Shown here in pieces: positions 38,870 through 48,939 of a stretch of 64,000 nucleotides of DNA. The notes beneath the pieces are model-generated. The model made no database searches. It had not been told where the DNA came from and saw nothing but the letters and a program-made list of their open reading frames with translations. The DNA comes from an uncultured Bradyrhizobium sp. (GTDB lineage: Bacteria; Pseudomonadota; Alphaproteobacteria; Rhizobiales; Xanthobacteraceae). The DNA lies in NCBI RefSeq assembly GCF_936943645.1, contig NZ_CAKZJO010000055.1, forward strand, positions 124,001 to 188,000, in the 5' to 3' direction. The first letter of the stretch is position 1; each line of letters starts with the position of its first letter. The position numbers and the translations under genes are program-made.

Positions 38870-39600
38870 TTGCCGATATCGCTGAGTTTGGCCTTGTCGG
38901 TCTCGGGTGAGGGAGTCGAGATCGCCGTGCCCTTGCGGTAACGCTCGAAGGCGATGTCGCGTCGGGCGGTATAAGCCGGCGCCTCGGATCGCGGCTGCTC
39001 GAGGTCGGCGGGGTTGTCGATCATCGCCGCGAGATTACGCTGACTGGCACAGCCCAGATTGAAATAGGGCCGGTTCTCGTTGTAGCCGGGATCGAGGATG
39101 TTGGGCCCGATGTCTTCCGGCCACAGCCCGCAGGGGCCGGCCACCGCGGCAATCCTGGAATAGCTCAAGCGGATGGTGGGCAGCAGTCCGGGATCCTCGG
39201 GGCGGTAGGGATGCTGCACGATGGCGCGGGACGGCACGCCGCCGGATGCGAGCACGGAGCGGATTTCCCGATAGGTCGCGGCCGCCGCGCGCGAATTCGC
39301 GGTGTCGACGGGGACATCGACGACGACGGAGCCGGTGCCTTCCCGCATCCAGTCCCGCGCGATGCCGGCAACGTCGGAATACTGCGCGGCCGAGAGGCCG
39401 CCGCGCGCCTTGCCGACGAAGATGACGATCGACTTCTTGCCTTCCTGCACGGCGATCGGGTGGCGCTGGCGATAGTCGGTCGGCACCGTCTGGGTGGTGA
39501 TCTCGCCGGTGGTGTTGCAGGCGCCCAGCATGACGGAGAGGCCCGTCAGTGCCAGCGCGATCCTCACGCTGCGACGTCGATCGGCTGATGTTGTCGTCAT
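38866..39600 (-). CDS. cpaD: Pilus assembly lipoprotein CpaD
   Basis: CpaD is an outer-membrane lipoprotein of the Tad secretion system. From the ATG at 39600 (MTTTSADRRRSVRIALALTG) it is 244 residues with lipobox VMLGAC. The CpaD domain has DYRQRHPIAVQEG and the C-terminal NLGCASQRNLAAMIDNPADL, a hallmark of the family. A longer frame to 39720 is not family-like. It is between cpaC and cpaE and overlaps cpaE by four bases. Confidence 0.94.
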   Translation of the reverse strand: MTTTSADRRRSVRIALALTGLSVMLGACNTTGEITTQTVPTDYRQRHPIAVQEGKKSIVIFVGKARGGLSAAQYSDVAGIARDWMREGTGSVVVDVPVDTANSRAAAATYREIRSVLASGGVPSRAIVQHPYRPEDPGLLPTIRLSYSRIAAVAGPCGLWPEDIGPNILDPGYNENRPYFNLGCASQRNLAAMIDNPADLEQPRSEAPAYTARRDIAFERYRKGTAISTPSPETDKAKLSDIGK

Positions 39601-39652
39601 CGCCTGGTCCCCTCTTGTCCCGTGCCTTGCGCGGTCCCCAAACCGTCCGTCA

Positions 39653-41170
39653 TCAGTCGATGATGAAGCCGAAATCGCCCGGCGCGCCGTTGATCGGATC
39701 GACGCGGCGCGCGACGCCATAGAGGCGGTTCATGCGGCCGAGCAGCGCCGTTTGCGCGTCCGATGCCGGCGCGAAGCCGTCGTCGGGCCGCGACAATTCC
39801 TTCTGGGCGACCGCGCGCACCACATAGGGCGTCACGATCACCATCAGCTCGGTCTCGTTGTTGACGAAGTCCTGGCTGCGGAACAGCGCGCCGATGATCG
39901 GCACCTGGTCGACACCGGGCAGGCCGTTGATCGCCTGCTTGGTCTGCTGCTGGATCAGGCCGGCCATCGCCATCGAGCCGCCCGAGGGAATTTCGAGCGT
40001 GGTCTCAGCGCGGCGGGTCTGGATGGAGGGGATGGTGATCGAGCTGGTCTGGCCCGCGGACACCGCCTGCGTCACGGAGATGGCGTTCTGATTCGACAGC
40101 TCCGAGACTTCGGTCATCACGCGCAGGCTGATACGTCCCTCGCTGAGCACGACCGGTGTGAAGTTCAGGGAGATGCCGAACTTCTTGTAGGTGATCTGGG
40201 TGGTACAGACGTGGGTGACCGGATCGCAGGAATAGCCCGCAGGAATCGGGAATTCGCCGCCCGCGATGAAAGTGGCGGACTCGCCGGAGATCGCCGTCAG
40301 GCTCGGCTCGGCCAGCGTCCGCATCACGCCGGCGCTTTCCATCGCCCGCATCGTGGCGTTGACGGTGGCCACGCCTTTTGCAAGTCCGGTCACACCGAGC
40401 CCGTTGCTGCTGACGAGCGGGCCACCCGAGACCGAGAACGGGTTGGAGTTGTTGAAGTTCACCACCGCCGTGCCGGCGTTGAGGCTGGCGCTGAGATCGA
40501 CACCGAGCTGCTTGACGATGTCGCGGCGCACTTCGCCGACCACGACCTTGAGCATCACCTGGTCGCGGCCGCGCACGACGATGTTGTTGACGACCTTGTC
40601 GGAGCCGCCGACGAGCTTGGCGGCGACGTCGCCGGCCTGCTGGGCCTCGACCGGGCTCGACACCGAGCCGGTCAGCATCACGCTGTCGCCGACGCCTTCG
40701 ATCTGCACGCCCGGCAGCGACTGGCGCAGGGCCGTACGCATGCCGTTGAGGTCGCGCTTCACCGCGATGTCATAGGAGGCGACCTGCTGGCCGTCGGCGG
40801 TGAAGAACACGACATTGGTCTGGCCGACCTGGCCGCCGATGATATAGGCGCGCTGGGCCGAGCGGATGACGGCATTGGCGATCTTGGGATCGGCCACCAG
40901 CACGTCCTTGACCTCGCGCGGAAGATCGATGACGACGGATTTGCCGACGCCGAGCGACAGAGAGCGCGTCCTCGCCGACGCGATCGTCGCAACCGGCGAC
41001 ACACCGAGATCGGGCGCCTGCATCGGCGCCTGATCGCCGACCGGCGCGTCCGCAGCACGGAGGCAGTCGGGGGCTGCGAGCAGCCCCAGCATCAGCAGCG
41101 TCCCCACAAAGAACGAGCCTGCGCGCTTCCCCCGAATGCGCAGCCCCGTCCGATCATCCCCGTAGTTCAT
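39653..41170 (-). CDS. cpaC: Tad pilus secretin CpaC (RcpA)
   Basis: CpaC forms the outer-membrane channel for the Tad pilus. It is 505 residues, with a signal segment (FFVGTLLMLGLLAAPDCLRAA), an N-terminal domain (SLGVGKSVVIDLPREVKDVL), a BON-like domain (MLTGSVSSPVEAQQAGDVA), then the secretin domain with LAEPSLTAISGESATFIAGGEFPIP and VDQVPIIGALFRSQDF. It starts 10 bases after cpaB. Confidence 0.96.
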   Translation of the reverse strand: MNYGDDRTGLRIRGKRAGSFFVGTLLMLGLLAAPDCLRAADAPVGDQAPMQAPDLGVSPVATIASARTRSLSLGVGKSVVIDLPREVKDVLVADPKIANAVIRSAQRAYIIGGQVGQTNVVFFTADGQQVASYDIAVKRDLNGMRTALRQSLPGVQIEGVGDSVMLTGSVSSPVEAQQAGDVAAKLVGGSDKVVNNIVVRGRDQVMLKVVVGEVRRDIVKQLGVDLSASLNAGTAVVNFNNSNPFSVSGGPLVSSNGLGVTGLAKGVATVNATMRAMESAGVMRTLAEPSLTAISGESATFIAGGEFPIPAGYSCDPVTHVCTTQITYKKFGISLNFTPVVLSEGRISLRVMTEVSELSNQNAISVTQAVSAGQTSSITIPSIQTRRAETTLEIPSGGSMAMAGLIQQQTKQAINGLPGVDQVPIIGALFRSQDFVNNETELMVIVTPYVVRAVAQKELSRPDDGFAPASDAQTALLGRMNRLYGVARRVDPINGAPGDFGFIID

Positions 41171-41180
41171 GATGTCCCCA

Positions 41181-41993
41181 TCACTTCTGTGACGTTAGCT
41201 GCCGCGCCGGCACGCCGAAGCGAATGACGTTGATGCCATCGGTGACCTTGGCCGCCTTGTCCTGAATCGAGCCTTCCACCGCGTTGGCATCGACGATGCT
41301 GCGCAGCGCGAGCTGGAGCGTGCCGCCCTGGCGCGCGGCCGACAGCGTCGCGACCTGGTCGGGCTTGAGCTCGAGCGTGACGGTCTTGCCGACGACGGCG
41401 GTCTGGCCGTCCTTTTCCTTCGGCGCCTGGTCGATCGCGAGCACGCGGATATTGGTCAGGATCACCTCGGATAGAATGAGGTCGTTGCCGGCCAGCGCGC
41501 CATTGGCGTCGGGATTCTTCAGGCGGCGGGTCAGGACGATGTCGACGCGGTCGTTCGGCAGGATGAAGCCGCCCGCGCCGGTCTCGGCTGAAATCTCGGT
41601 GGAAACGGCGCGCATGCCCGAGGGCAGGATCGCGGCCATGAAGCCGGAGCCCTCGGCCCTGACCAGCTTCTGCTCGCGGATCGGCTCGCCCTGCATCAGG
41701 GGGACGCGTGCGATCGAGCCGGCGATCTGGGTCTGGGCCTCGGGTCTGCTGTCACGGCGGATGAAGGCGTTGCTCGCCGTCGCCGCGGGCCAGGTCTGCC
41801 ATTGCAGATCGTCGGGCTTGAGCGCCTGGCCGAGCTGGATGTCGTTCTTGGCGATGAGGACTTCGACCGTCGGCAGCTTCTCGGCAACGGGCGCAACGGG
41901 CGCGGGGGCATTCTGATAGCCGCTCGCCAGATACGCAGCGACGCCTCCGGCGGCCAGCGCGATGACGAGGACGACAATGCGTGCGGTGTTCAT
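41181..41993 (-). CDS. cpaB: Tad pilus assembly protein CpaB (RcpC)
   Basis: CpaB is an inner-membrane-anchored periplasmic protein linked to the secretin. It is 270 residues with an N-terminal helix (ARIVVLVIALAAGGVAAYLA), a SAF domain at about 45-110 (VLIAKNDIQLGQALKPDDLQW) and the RcpC/CpaB C-terminal domain. It is the first gene of cpaB-cpaC-cpaD-cpaE. cpaA and the flp pilin gene, usually just upstream, are absent. Confidence 0.95.
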   Translation of the reverse strand: MNTARIVVLVIALAAGGVAAYLASGYQNAPAPVAPVAEKLPTVEVLIAKNDIQLGQALKPDDLQWQTWPAATASNAFIRRDSRPEAQTQIAGSIARVPLMQGEPIREQKLVRAEGSGFMAAILPSGMRAVSTEISAETGAGGFILPNDRVDIVLTRRLKNPDANGALAGNDLILSEVILTNIRVLAIDQAPKEKDGQTAVVGKTVTLELKPDQVATLSAARQGGTLQLALRSIVDANAVEGSIQDKAAKVTDGINVIRFGVPARQLTSQK

Positions 41994-42454
41994 ACGCTTT
42001 TACTCATACGCGGGGCACTCGAACCGCACGTGGCGGGTTCCCCCGTGTCGATGAGTAGGGAGTAAAAGTATAAGGGGTGTTGCGAGGCCGAACGCGATCG
42101 TCGGCGGCGTTGATGGTTCTCGACAGATGGTGAACGCCGCGTTATTCGGTCGGCCAGCGGCCCCGTAGATTCACGTAAGCGCGCTCATGCGTTCGGACGA
42201 GACGCGGAGCGTCATGGTGAACGAGTGGTTAGTGATGGTCCCATGACGATGCGCGTGAGACCGTACAGCGCGCGCACAACATTGCTGTCGTCCCTGCGAA
42301 CGCAGGGACCCATAACCCCGGGAGAACTTTGGCGAAGACTGGTCGGTCGGTACTTCGACCGTCCGCAACTGATGGATTCCGCGGTATGGGTCCCCGCGTT
42401 CGCGGGGACGACGATGGGGAGAGATCGCGGTCTCTCCCACGCAGTCGCCGATCG
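41994..42454. other. Intergenic region upstream of cpaB
   Basis: A 461 bp gap. Its left part (41994-42280) should hold the cpaB promoter and leader, including an imperfect hairpin (TACTCAT at 42001-42007 with ATGAGTA at 42051-42057, and inner CGGGG/CCCCG). Its right part is the repeat at 42287-42413. I see no gene and in particular no small Flp pilin frame. Confidence 0.6.
42287..42413. repeat. Palindromic repeat (GTCGTCCCCGCGAACGCGGG type), copy 3
   Basis: A 127 bp element starts GTCGTCCCTGCGAACGCAGG and ends CCCCGCGTTCGCGGGGACGAC, with inner CCCATAACC and GGTATGGG and the core TTTGGCGAAGACT shared with copies 1 and 4. It lies between cpaB and gshB. Confidence 0.85.
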
Positions 42455-43399
42455 CTATTTCTTCCGCTTCTGTTCGATCACGTCCCAGATCTTTGCCGCG
42501 ACATCGGGGCCGCCGAGCCGGGCGATGGCGCGGATGCCGGTCGGCGAGGTCACGTTGATCTCGGTGAGGTTGCCGTTGATGACGTCGATGCCGACGAACA
42601 ACAGGCCACGCTCACGCAGTGCCGGGCCGACGGTGGCGCAGATCTCGCGCTCGCGCGGGGTGAGCTCGGTCTCCTGCGCCGCGCCGCCGCGCACCATGTT
42701 GGAGCGGAGGTCGTCGGCGGCCGGCACGCGGTTCACCGCGCCGGCAAACTCGCCGTTGACGAGGATGATGCGCTTGTCGCCGTGCTTCACCTCGGGGATG
42801 AACTGCTGGATCACCCAGGGCTCCCTGAACGTCACCGAGAACATGTCGTAGAGCGAGCCGAAATTCATGTCCTGCGGCATCACGCGGAACACCGCCGCGC
42901 CGCCATGGCCGTGCAGCGGCTTCATCACGACGGCGCCGTGCTTGTCGCGGAACGCGTTGATCTCGTCGAGATCGCGCGAGATCAGCGTCGGCGGCATCAG
43001 CTGCGGAAAATTCATCACGAACAGCTTTTCCGGCGCATTGCGCACCGAGGCCGGATCGTTGACCACCAGCGTCTTCGGATGGATGCGCTCCAGGAAGTGC
43101 GTCGAGGTGATGTAGGCGAGATCGAACGGCGGGTCCTGGCGCAGCAGCACCACGTCAAAGCCGTTCAGCGCCTCGCGCTTCGGCTCGCCGAGCGTGAAAT
43201 GGTTGCCCGGTTCGTCGCGCACGGTCAGCAGCTGAACCGGGGCGACGATCTCCTCACCGACCATCGAGAGCTTGTCGGGCGTGTAATAGGACAGGCCATG
43301 GCCGCGCTTCTGCGCCTCCAGCAGCAGCGCGAAGGTGGAATCGCCCTTGATGTTGATGCGGGCGATGGGGTCCATCTGGACGGCGACGTTCAGTTTCAT
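42455..43399 (-). CDS. gshB: Glutathione synthetase
   Basis: GshB joins gamma-glutamylcysteine and glycine to make glutathione with ATP. From the ATG at 43399 ([21 protein letters not shown]) it is 314 residues, the family length. The N-terminal domain has [14 protein letters not shown], the ATP-grasp region [18 protein letters not shown], and the C-terminus [15 protein letters not shown]. It lies 10 bases after yraN. Confidence 0.97.
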   Translation of the reverse strand: MKLNVAVQMDPIARINIKGDSTFALLLEAQKRGHGLSYYTPDKLSMVGEEIVAPVQLLTVRDEPGNHFTLGEPKREALNGFDVVLLRQDPPFDLAYITSTHFLERIHPKTLVVNDPASVRNAPEKLFVMNFPQLMPPTLISRDLDEINAFRDKHGAVVMKPLHGHGGAAVFRVMPQDMNFGSLYDMFSVTFREPWVIQQFIPEVKHGDKRIILVNGEFAGAVNRVPAADDLRSNMVRGGAAQETELTPREREICATVGPALRERGLLFVGIDVINGNLTEINVTSPTGIRAIARLGGPDVAAKIWDVIEQKRKK

Positions 43400-43409
43400 G
43401 GTCTGCCTT

Positions 43410-43811
43410 TCAGGTCGAGGCGTCGAATGCCGCCAACACATGGCGCGGAAGTGAGCGCGGCGCAATCAGCATGGCGTCGAATCGCAATTCGAATTCGGCA
43501 TGCTCGGGATGCGCTACGAGCCAGCCTTGCGCGGCGTTGATGATGCGCTGCTGCTGGCGCGGGGTCACCGCATAGGCGGCGTCATCGAGGCTGGCGCGGG
43601 CCTTGACCTCGACGAAGGCGATCAGGTTGCGCCGGCGCGCCACGAGGTCGATCTCGCCATGCGGGGTGCGGAAACGCTTGGCGAGGATGCGATAGCCCTT
43701 GGCCATGAGATAGGCGGCGGCGCGGCTCTCGGCCGAGATGCCGGTGCGGAACGCGGCGACGCGCTCGGGCGAGGCGACCCTGGGTTCCGCAGGATTGTCA
43801 GCCTTCGCCAT
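43410..43811 (-). CDS. yraN: YraN family (UPF0102) putative endonuclease-fold protein
   Basis: From the ATG at 43811 ([18 protein letters not shown]) it is 133 residues. The UPF0102 motif [34 protein letters not shown] holds the E-x(n)-D-x(n)-ExK nuclease-like pattern of the restriction-endonuclease fold. The biochemical role is not settled. The start overlaps rsmI by 14 bases. The order rsmI-yraN with a nearby LpoA-like gene is the same set as E. coli yraL-yraM-yraN. Confidence 0.93.
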   Translation of the reverse strand: MAKADNPAEPRVASPERVAAFRTGISAESRAAAYLMAKGYRILAKRFRTPHGEIDLVARRRNLIAFVEVKARASLDDAAYAVTPRQQQRIINAAQGWLVAHPEHAEFELRFDAMLIAPRSLPRHVLAAFDAST

Positions 43812-44748
43812 CGTCGCCCCGCAGATCCTTTGCGAGCTCGAGCGCGCGGGCATAGACCTCGCGGCGGGGCCTGCCAGAGAGCGCGACGGCATGCGCGACG
43901 GCATCCTTGACGCTGTGCGCGGCGAGTTGCTCGCGCAGGAGGTCGTCGAGCGCATCCGATGCGAGCACATTGGCGTCGGCCGCTGGCGGAGCGATCACCA
44001 GAACGAATTCACCGCGCGTTTCCGGCGCGTCGGCTTGTCGCGCGAGCTCGGCGACCGGTGCGCGCCTGACCTCCTCGTGCAATTTCGTGAGCTCGCGGCA
44101 GACCGCGGCCTCGCGTTCCCCCATGATCTCGGCCAGATCGGTCATGGCGGCCTGCATCCGGTTGCCGGATTCGAACATCACCAATGTCGCGTCGATCCGC
44201 GCAAGCTCGGCCAGCCGCGCGCGGCGCGCCGCAGATTTCGCCGGCAGGAAACCTTCGAAGAAGAAGCGGTCGGTCGGCAGTGCCGCCACCGACAAGGCCG
44301 CCAGGACCGAGGATGGGCCGGGCAGCGCATGGACCGCATGGCCGGCGGCGCAGACCTCGCGCACCAGCTTGAAGCCGGGATCGGAGATCAGCGGCGTGCC
44401 GGCGTCCGAGACCAGCGCGACCGAGCCACCTGCCGCCAGCGCTTCCAGGATTTTCGGACGGGCGGCCTCGGCGTTGTGCTCGTGATATTGCTTGAGCTGC
44501 GCGGTGATGGCGTAGCGCTCGGTGAGGCGCCGCGTGATGCGGGTGTCTTCGCAGAAGATGACATCGACGCCGGCCAGCGTCTGGAGTGCACGTAGCGTGA
44601 TATCGCCGAGATTGCCGATCGGGGTTGCGACCAGATGGAGGCCCGGTGCGGCCTTCGGTGCCGCAAGCCGATGGGCATCGATGGAGAAACCGCGCGAGGC
44701 GGTGTCTTGGGCTTCAGGCGTATTTATCGGAGCCGGCTTTGCGCGCAT
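43798..44748 (-). CDS. rsmI: 16S rRNA (cytidine1402-2'-O)-methyltransferase RsmI
   Basis: RsmI methylates the ribose of C1402 in 16S rRNA. It is 316 residues with the tetrapyrrole-methylase-like fold: [19 protein letters not shown] near residue 37, [10 protein letters not shown], and [16 protein letters not shown]. About 35 non-conserved residues precede the domain. It is divergent from the LpoA-like gene. Confidence 0.97.
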   Translation of the reverse strand: MRAKPAPINTPEAQDTASRGFSIDAHRLAAPKAAPGLHLVATPIGNLGDITLRALQTLAGVDVIFCEDTRITRRLTERYAITAQLKQYHEHNAEAARPKILEALAAGGSVALVSDAGTPLISDPGFKLVREVCAAGHAVHALPGPSSVLAALSVAALPTDRFFFEGFLPAKSAARRARLAELARIDATLVMFESGNRMQAAMTDLAEIMGEREAAVCRELTKLHEEVRRAPVAELARQADAPETRGEFVLVIAPPAADANVLASDALDDLLREQLAAHSVKDAVAHAVALSGRPRREVYARALELAKDLRGDDGEG

Positions 44749-45087
44749 AATGAAGTCAACTTAGGCACGATCCCGAGGGCTGGGAACCGGCTCCTCGAAA
44801 AAGATCGTGCCGAGGCAAGGGGTGAGGACAGACTGGAATGTGATCCGACAGGCATCACATTCCCGAGGGAATGAAGCACCAGCGTCATATTCACGGCGGA
44901 AAGGCCGCCTTGATGCTGGCTACGGACGGCGGACAGCTAGCCAGGATTTGAGGTGCGGCCGCGTTAAGCGGTTATTATCCTTTTGTTTTAGTTAACTATT
45001 TGCCGACAATATGCCTGAATCCGCGGCTTGTGTCGCGGGACGAATGTTGTGACCGGCTGGCGATCGCTGGTCAGAAGAGAAGCTGCC
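44749..45087. other. Divergent intergenic region between rsmI and the LpoA-like gene
   Basis: A 339 bp gap. The left end holds a small palindromic repeat (44763-44812). The middle has an AT-rich stretch (44980-45005, TTATCCTTTTGTTTTAGTT), a likely promoter zone for the rightward gene. No gene is seen. Confidence 0.5.
44763..44812. repeat. Small rhizobial palindromic repeat (GGCACGATC)
   Basis: The arms GGCACGATC (44764-44772) and GATCGTGCC (44803-44811) enclose about 30 bases with GGAACCGG and CGAAAAAG. This pattern matches the short dispersed element common in Rhizobiales, of the form GCATGATC, GGAAAA, CGGTTTTCC, GATCATGC. Confidence 0.65.
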
Positions 45088-46320
45088 ATGGTGGGCCCGC
45101 GCGATATGAAGTCTCCCGTTCAGGGGCCCCTTATGTCAGGGGCGACCCGACGGAGTGCACTCGGCCTGCTGCTTGGCGCACCCCTGCTGTCGGCCTGCGC
45201 CGGTGTGCAGCAGAGCCTCAACCAGTTCTCCAACCCGTTCTCGAGCTCACCGCCTCCGGCCCAGCCGGCGGGTCCGCCGCAACAGGCGACGACCGCCGGC
45301 ACCGGCGGGGTCAAGGTCGCCGTCATCCTGCCGCTCTCGGCTGCGGGCAATGCCGGCCTTGCCGCGCAATCCATGCGCAACGCCGCCGAGATGGCGCTGG
45401 CTGAGTTCCAGAATCCGAACATCCAGCTCCTGATCAAGGACGACAATGGCAGCCCGCAGGGCGCGCAAGCCGGCGCGCAGCAGGCCGTCGACGAGGGCGC
45501 CGAGATCATTCTGGGACCGTTGTTCGCGCAGTCGGTGCCTGCGGTCGCGCAAGTTGCGCGCACGCGCGGCATTTCCGTCATCGCGTTCTCGACCGACTCC
45601 AGCATCGCGGGACGCGGCGTCTATCTGCTGTCGTTCCTGCCGGAGTCCGACGTCAATCGCATCGTCGAATATTCCGCCAGCATCGGAAAGCGATCGGTCG
45701 CCGTGCTGGTGCCCGACAACGCCTATGGCAATGTGGTCGAGGCCGCGGTGAAGGCGGCGGTGCCGCGCCGTGGCGGGCGCATCGTCGCCTTCGAGAAATA
45801 CGGCGCCGATCGTGCCACGCCGGCACGCACGGTGGCGCAGCAGCTCGGCAGTGCGGATGCGCTGTTCATCGCCGATGACGGCGATGCCGTCGTGTCGGTG
45901 GCGGACGCGATGACGGCCGCGGGCGCGAATTTGCGCAACATCCAGCTGCTCGGCACCGGTCTGTGGGACAATCCCCGCGTTTATGCCAACCAAAGCCTGC
46001 AAGGCGGTCTCTACGCCGCGCCCGATCCGGCCGGCTTTCGCGCGTTCTCCGGCCGCTATCGCACCAAATACGGTGCGGAGCCGATCCGCACCGCGACGCT
46101 CGCTTATGATGCGGTCGCACTCGTTGCCGCGCTCGCGCGCACGCAAGGCCAGACGCGCTTCTCGCCCGATGTGCTGACCAACCCTTCCGGCTTTGCCGGC
46201 ATCGACGGCCTGTTCCGCTTCCGCGCCGACGGCACGAATGAACGCGGGCTCGCGGTGATGAAGGTGACGACCGGCGGCGGTGTCGCGGTTGCGGGCTCGC
46301 CGAAGAGTTTTGGGGCGTAG
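45088..46320 (+). CDS. LpoA-like penicillin-binding protein activator / periplasmic ligand-binding lipoprotein
   Basis: The product has the type 1 periplasmic-binding fold of LpoA (YraM), which activates PBP1A in E. coli. From the ATG at 45088 it is 410 residues; the start is uncertain because of in-frame TTG and later ATGs. The signal peptide with lipobox LLSAC gives a lipoprotein. After a Pro/Gln linker the binding domain begins VKVAVILPLSAAGNAGL. Its position opposite rsmI-yraN supports LpoA rather than an amino-acid transporter subunit. It lacks the N-terminal TPR domain of E. coli LpoA. Confidence 0.9.
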   Translation: MVGPRDMKSPVQGPLMSGATRRSALGLLLGAPLLSACAGVQQSLNQFSNPFSSSPPPAQPAGPPQQATTAGTGGVKVAVILPLSAAGNAGLAAQSMRNAAEMALAEFQNPNIQLLIKDDNGSPQGAQAGAQQAVDEGAEIILGPLFAQSVPAVAQVARTRGISVIAFSTDSSIAGRGVYLLSFLPESDVNRIVEYSASIGKRSVAVLVPDNAYGNVVEAAVKAAVPRRGGRIVAFEKYGADRATPARTVAQQLGSADALFIADDGDAVVSVADAMTAAGANLRNIQLLGTGLWDNPRVYANQSLQGGLYAAPDPAGFRAFSGRYRTKYGAEPIRTATLAYDAVALVAALARTQGQTRFSPDVLTNPSGFAGIDGLFRFRADGTNERGLAVMKVTTGGGVAVAGSPKSFGA

Positions 46321-46335
46321 CTCAGCCGACGGTGC

Positions 46336-46427
46336 CGTAGGGTGGGCAAAGCGAAGCGTGCCCACGTCTTCTATCAATCATTGAGTGAACGTGGGCACGG
46401 CGCAAGAGCGCCTTTGCCCACCCTACG
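46336..46427. repeat. Inverted repeat (CGTAGGGTGGGCAAAG type)
   Basis: A 92 bp element has ends CGTAGGGTGGGCAAAGCG and CGCCTTTGCCCACCCTACG and inner arms CGTGCCCACG / CGTGGGCACG. It separates the convergent LpoA-like gene and hemW and probably acts as a bidirectional terminator-like hairpin. It is related in layout to 5891-5978. Confidence 0.8.
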
Positions 46428-46435
46428 AGATCTCG

Positions 46436-47593
46436 CTACGCCGCGAGATCCGCGACCACCGCATCCAGCACCGGAAATCCGCTGCTCGTCACGCGCAATC
46501 GTCCCGTCGCATCGACCGTGATCGCGCCTTCCTCGCGCAGAAGCGCGATGCGCTTGGGATCGAGCGGGCGGCCGGAGAGAGCCTTGTAGCGCTCGGGGTC
46601 GATGCCTTCGGCGAGGCGCAATCCCATCAACAGAAATTCGTCGGCGCGCTCTTCGCTGTTGAGGAGATCGTCGGTGACGACGCCGTGGCCGTTGGTCTCC
46701 ACCCGCATCAGCCAGGCTTCGGGACGCTTCTCGGTGGCCGTAGCATGGCGTACGCCGTCGATGTCGAGACGGCCGTGGGCGCCCGGACCGATGCCAGCAT
46801 ATTCCTCGCCGCGCCAGTACACCAGATTATGCCGGCACTCGGCGCCGCGCCGCGCGTGATTGGAGATCTCGTAGGCGGGCAGGCCGAGCCTGTCGCAGGT
46901 CTCCTGCGTGACGTCGTAGAGTGCGCGGGCGACCGCCTCGTCCGGTGTCTTCAATTTGCCGGCCTGGTGCAGGCCGAAGAACGGCGTGCCTTCCTCGATC
47001 GTCAATTGATAGAGCGACAGGTGCTCGGCGGCCTCACTCACCGCGAGCCGAAGTTCGTCGGACCACATCGCCGGCGTCTGGTCGGGACGGGCATAGATCA
47101 AATCGAACGAATAGCGCTCGAACGAGCGGCGCGCGATCGCAACCGCATCGAGCGCTTCGCGCGCGCTGTGCAGACGGCCCAGCGCCTTGAGCGAGACGTC
47201 GTCGAGTGCCTGCACGCCGAGCGAGACGCGGTTGACGCCGGCCGCGCGATAGCCGGCGAAGCGCGTGGCTTCGACGCTGGTCGGATTCGCCTCCAGCGTG
47301 ACTTCGACGTCCTTCGCAACGGTCCAGTGCTTGCCGATGGCGTCAAGCACCGCGCCGACGGTTGCGGGCTGCATCAGCGACGGTGTGCCGCCGCCGAGGA
47401 AGATCGAGGTGACCTCGCGGCCGGGCGCGCGGGCGGCGGTCGTCGCGATTTCGCGCGCGAAGGCGTTGGCGTAGCGCGCCTCGTCGATCGCGGCGTGGCG
47501 GACATGGCTGTTGAAGTCGCAATACGGGCACTTCGACAGGCAGAACGGCCAGTGCACATAGACGCCGAAAGCGTCCTTGTCAGCGCGGCTCAA
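46436..47593 (-). CDS. hemW: Radical SAM family haem chaperone HemW
   Basis: HemW is an iron-sulfur radical-SAM protein that binds and delivers haem; it was formerly mis-named coproporphyrinogen oxidase. It is 385 residues with the CLSKCPYC cluster motif (Cys 18, 22, 25), GGGTPSLM and a C-terminal HemN-like domain. The true HemN adds a fourth Cys (CxxxCxxCxC); here the position after CPYC is Asp, which supports HemW. The start overlaps rdgB by 14 bases. Confidence 0.94.
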   Translation of the reverse strand: MSRADKDAFGVYVHWPFCLSKCPYCDFNSHVRHAAIDEARYANAFAREIATTAARAPGREVTSIFLGGGTPSLMQPATVGAVLDAIGKHWTVAKDVEVTLEANPTSVEATRFAGYRAAGVNRVSLGVQALDDVSLKALGRLHSAREALDAVAIARRSFERYSFDLIYARPDQTPAMWSDELRLAVSEAAEHLSLYQLTIEEGTPFFGLHQAGKLKTPDEAVARALYDVTQETCDRLGLPAYEISNHARRGAECRHNLVYWRGEEYAGIGPGAHGRLDIDGVRHATATEKRPEAWLMRVETNGHGVVTDDLLNSEERADEFLLMGLRLAEGIDPERYKALSGRPLDPKRIALLREEGAITVDATGRLRVTSSGFPVLDAVVADLAA

Positions 47594-48215
47594 GGCAGAT
47601 CTCCGCCAGTTTCCGGAAGGCGCGCGCGCGGTGCGACAGGCCGAGGCCGAGCGGCGGCAGGCCGTGCTTCTCGATGCTGGTCATCTCGCCGAACGTGCGC
47701 GCATGACCGTTCGGCAAGAACATCGGGTCGTAACCAAAACCGGCATTCCCGCGCGGCGGCCACACCAGCGTGCCGTCGACGCGGGCCTCGACCTCTTCGA
47801 GATGATCGTCGGGCCAGGCGACGCAGAGCGCGGAGACGAAATGCGCGGTCCGCTTTGCGGGCGTGGTGGCACCGCGTTCCTGCAGCAGGCGCTCGATCTG
47901 CGCCATCGCCGCGTTGAAATCCTTGGACGGACCGGCCCAGCGCGCGCTGTAGATTCCGGGCGCGCCGTCGAGCGCGTCGACCACGATGCCGGAATCGTCG
48001 GCGAAGGACGGAAGCTTGGTCGCCTGTGCCGCCGCGATCGCCTTGATCGCGGCATTGCTGCGGAAATCGTTGCCGGTCTCGTCGGGTTCTGCGAGGCCGA
48101 GCTCGCCGGCGGATACCGCTTCGATCCCGTACGGCGCGAGCAGCTCCTTCATCTCGGCGAGCTTGCCGGGATTGTGGGTGGCGATGACGAGCTTTCCGGT
48201 GATTCGGCGGTGCAT
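47580..48215 (-). CDS. rdgB: dITP/XTP pyrophosphatase RdgB
   Basis: RdgB removes non-canonical purine triphosphates (ITP, dITP, XTP) from the nucleotide pool. It is 211 residues with the N-terminal [17 protein letters not shown], the metal-binding [21 protein letters not shown], and [10 protein letters not shown] near the C-terminus followed by SHRARAF. It lies 10 bases after rph, in the common rph-rdgB-hemW order. Confidence 0.97.
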   Translation of the reverse strand: MHRRITGKLVIATHNPGKLAEMKELLAPYGIEAVSAGELGLAEPDETGNDFRSNAAIKAIAAAQATKLPSFADDSGIVVDALDGAPGIYSARWAGPSKDFNAAMAQIERLLQERGATTPAKRTAHFVSALCVAWPDDHLEEVEARVDGTLVWPPRGNAGFGYDPMFLPNGHARTFGEMTSIEKHGLPPLGLGLSHRARAFRKLAEICLEPR

Positions 48216-48225
48216 GGCTTATTGA

Positions 48226-48939
48226 CTACGCGACGGCCAGTTTCTGCAAGTCCACCAGCCGCGCAATGCCCTTTTGCGCCAGGGCGATCAGCTTCAGGAA
48301 CTCGTCCTGCGTGAACGGCTCGCGTTCCGCAGTGCCCTGCACCTCGATGATGCGGCCATCGCCCGTCATGACGAAATTGGCGTCGGTTTCGGCTTCGGAA
48401 TCCTCGGCATAGTCGAGGTCGAGCACGGTCGTTCCATTGTAGATGCCGCAGGAGATCGCGGCGACGTTGTCGCGCAGCACATTGGCTTTCACCATGTTGC
48501 GCGCCTTCATCCAGTTGATGCAATCGGCGAGCGCGACCCAGGCGCCGGTGATCGAGGCCGTGCGGGTGCCGCCGTCGGCCTGGAGCACGTCGCAATCGAC
48601 CGTGATCTGGCGCTCGCCGAGCGCTTCGAGGTCGACGATGGTGCGAAGCGAGCGGCCGATCAGGCGCTGGATCTCGACGGTGCGGCCGCTCTGCTTGCCG
48701 GCGGCGGCCTCGCGGCGGGTGCGTTCGGAGGTCGCGCGCGGCAGCATGCCATATTCGGCGGTGACCCAGCCGCGGCCCTGGCCCTTCAGCCACGGCGGCA
48801 GACGGTCTTCCAGCGTGGCGGTGACCAGCACATGGGTGTCGCCGAATTTCACCAGGCACGAGCCTTCCGCATATTTGACCACGCCACGCTCCAGCGTCAC
48901 GGGGCGCAATTCGTCGGGCGCACGGCGGCTTGGCCGCAT
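48226..48939 (-). CDS. rph: Ribonuclease PH
   Basis: RNase PH is a phosphorolytic 3' exonuclease that trims tRNA precursors. From the ATG at 48939 ([19 protein letters not shown]) it is 237 residues, the family length. Motifs are [19 protein letters not shown], the phosphate-binding Arg region [20 protein letters not shown] shortened here as [17 protein letters not shown], and [20 protein letters not shown] longer frame to 49089 is rejected. It is divergent from hrcA. Confidence 0.98.
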   Translation of the reverse strand: MRPSRRAPDELRPVTLERGVVKYAEGSCLVKFGDTHVLVTATLEDRLPPWLKGQGRGWVTAEYGMLPRATSERTRREAAAGKQSGRTVEIQRLIGRSLRTIVDLEALGERQITVDCDVLQADGGTRTASITGAWVALADCINWMKARNMVKANVLRDNVAAISCGIYNGTTVLDLDYAEDSEAETDANFVMTGDGRIIEVQGTAEREPFTQDEFLKLIALAQKGIARLVDLQKLAVA

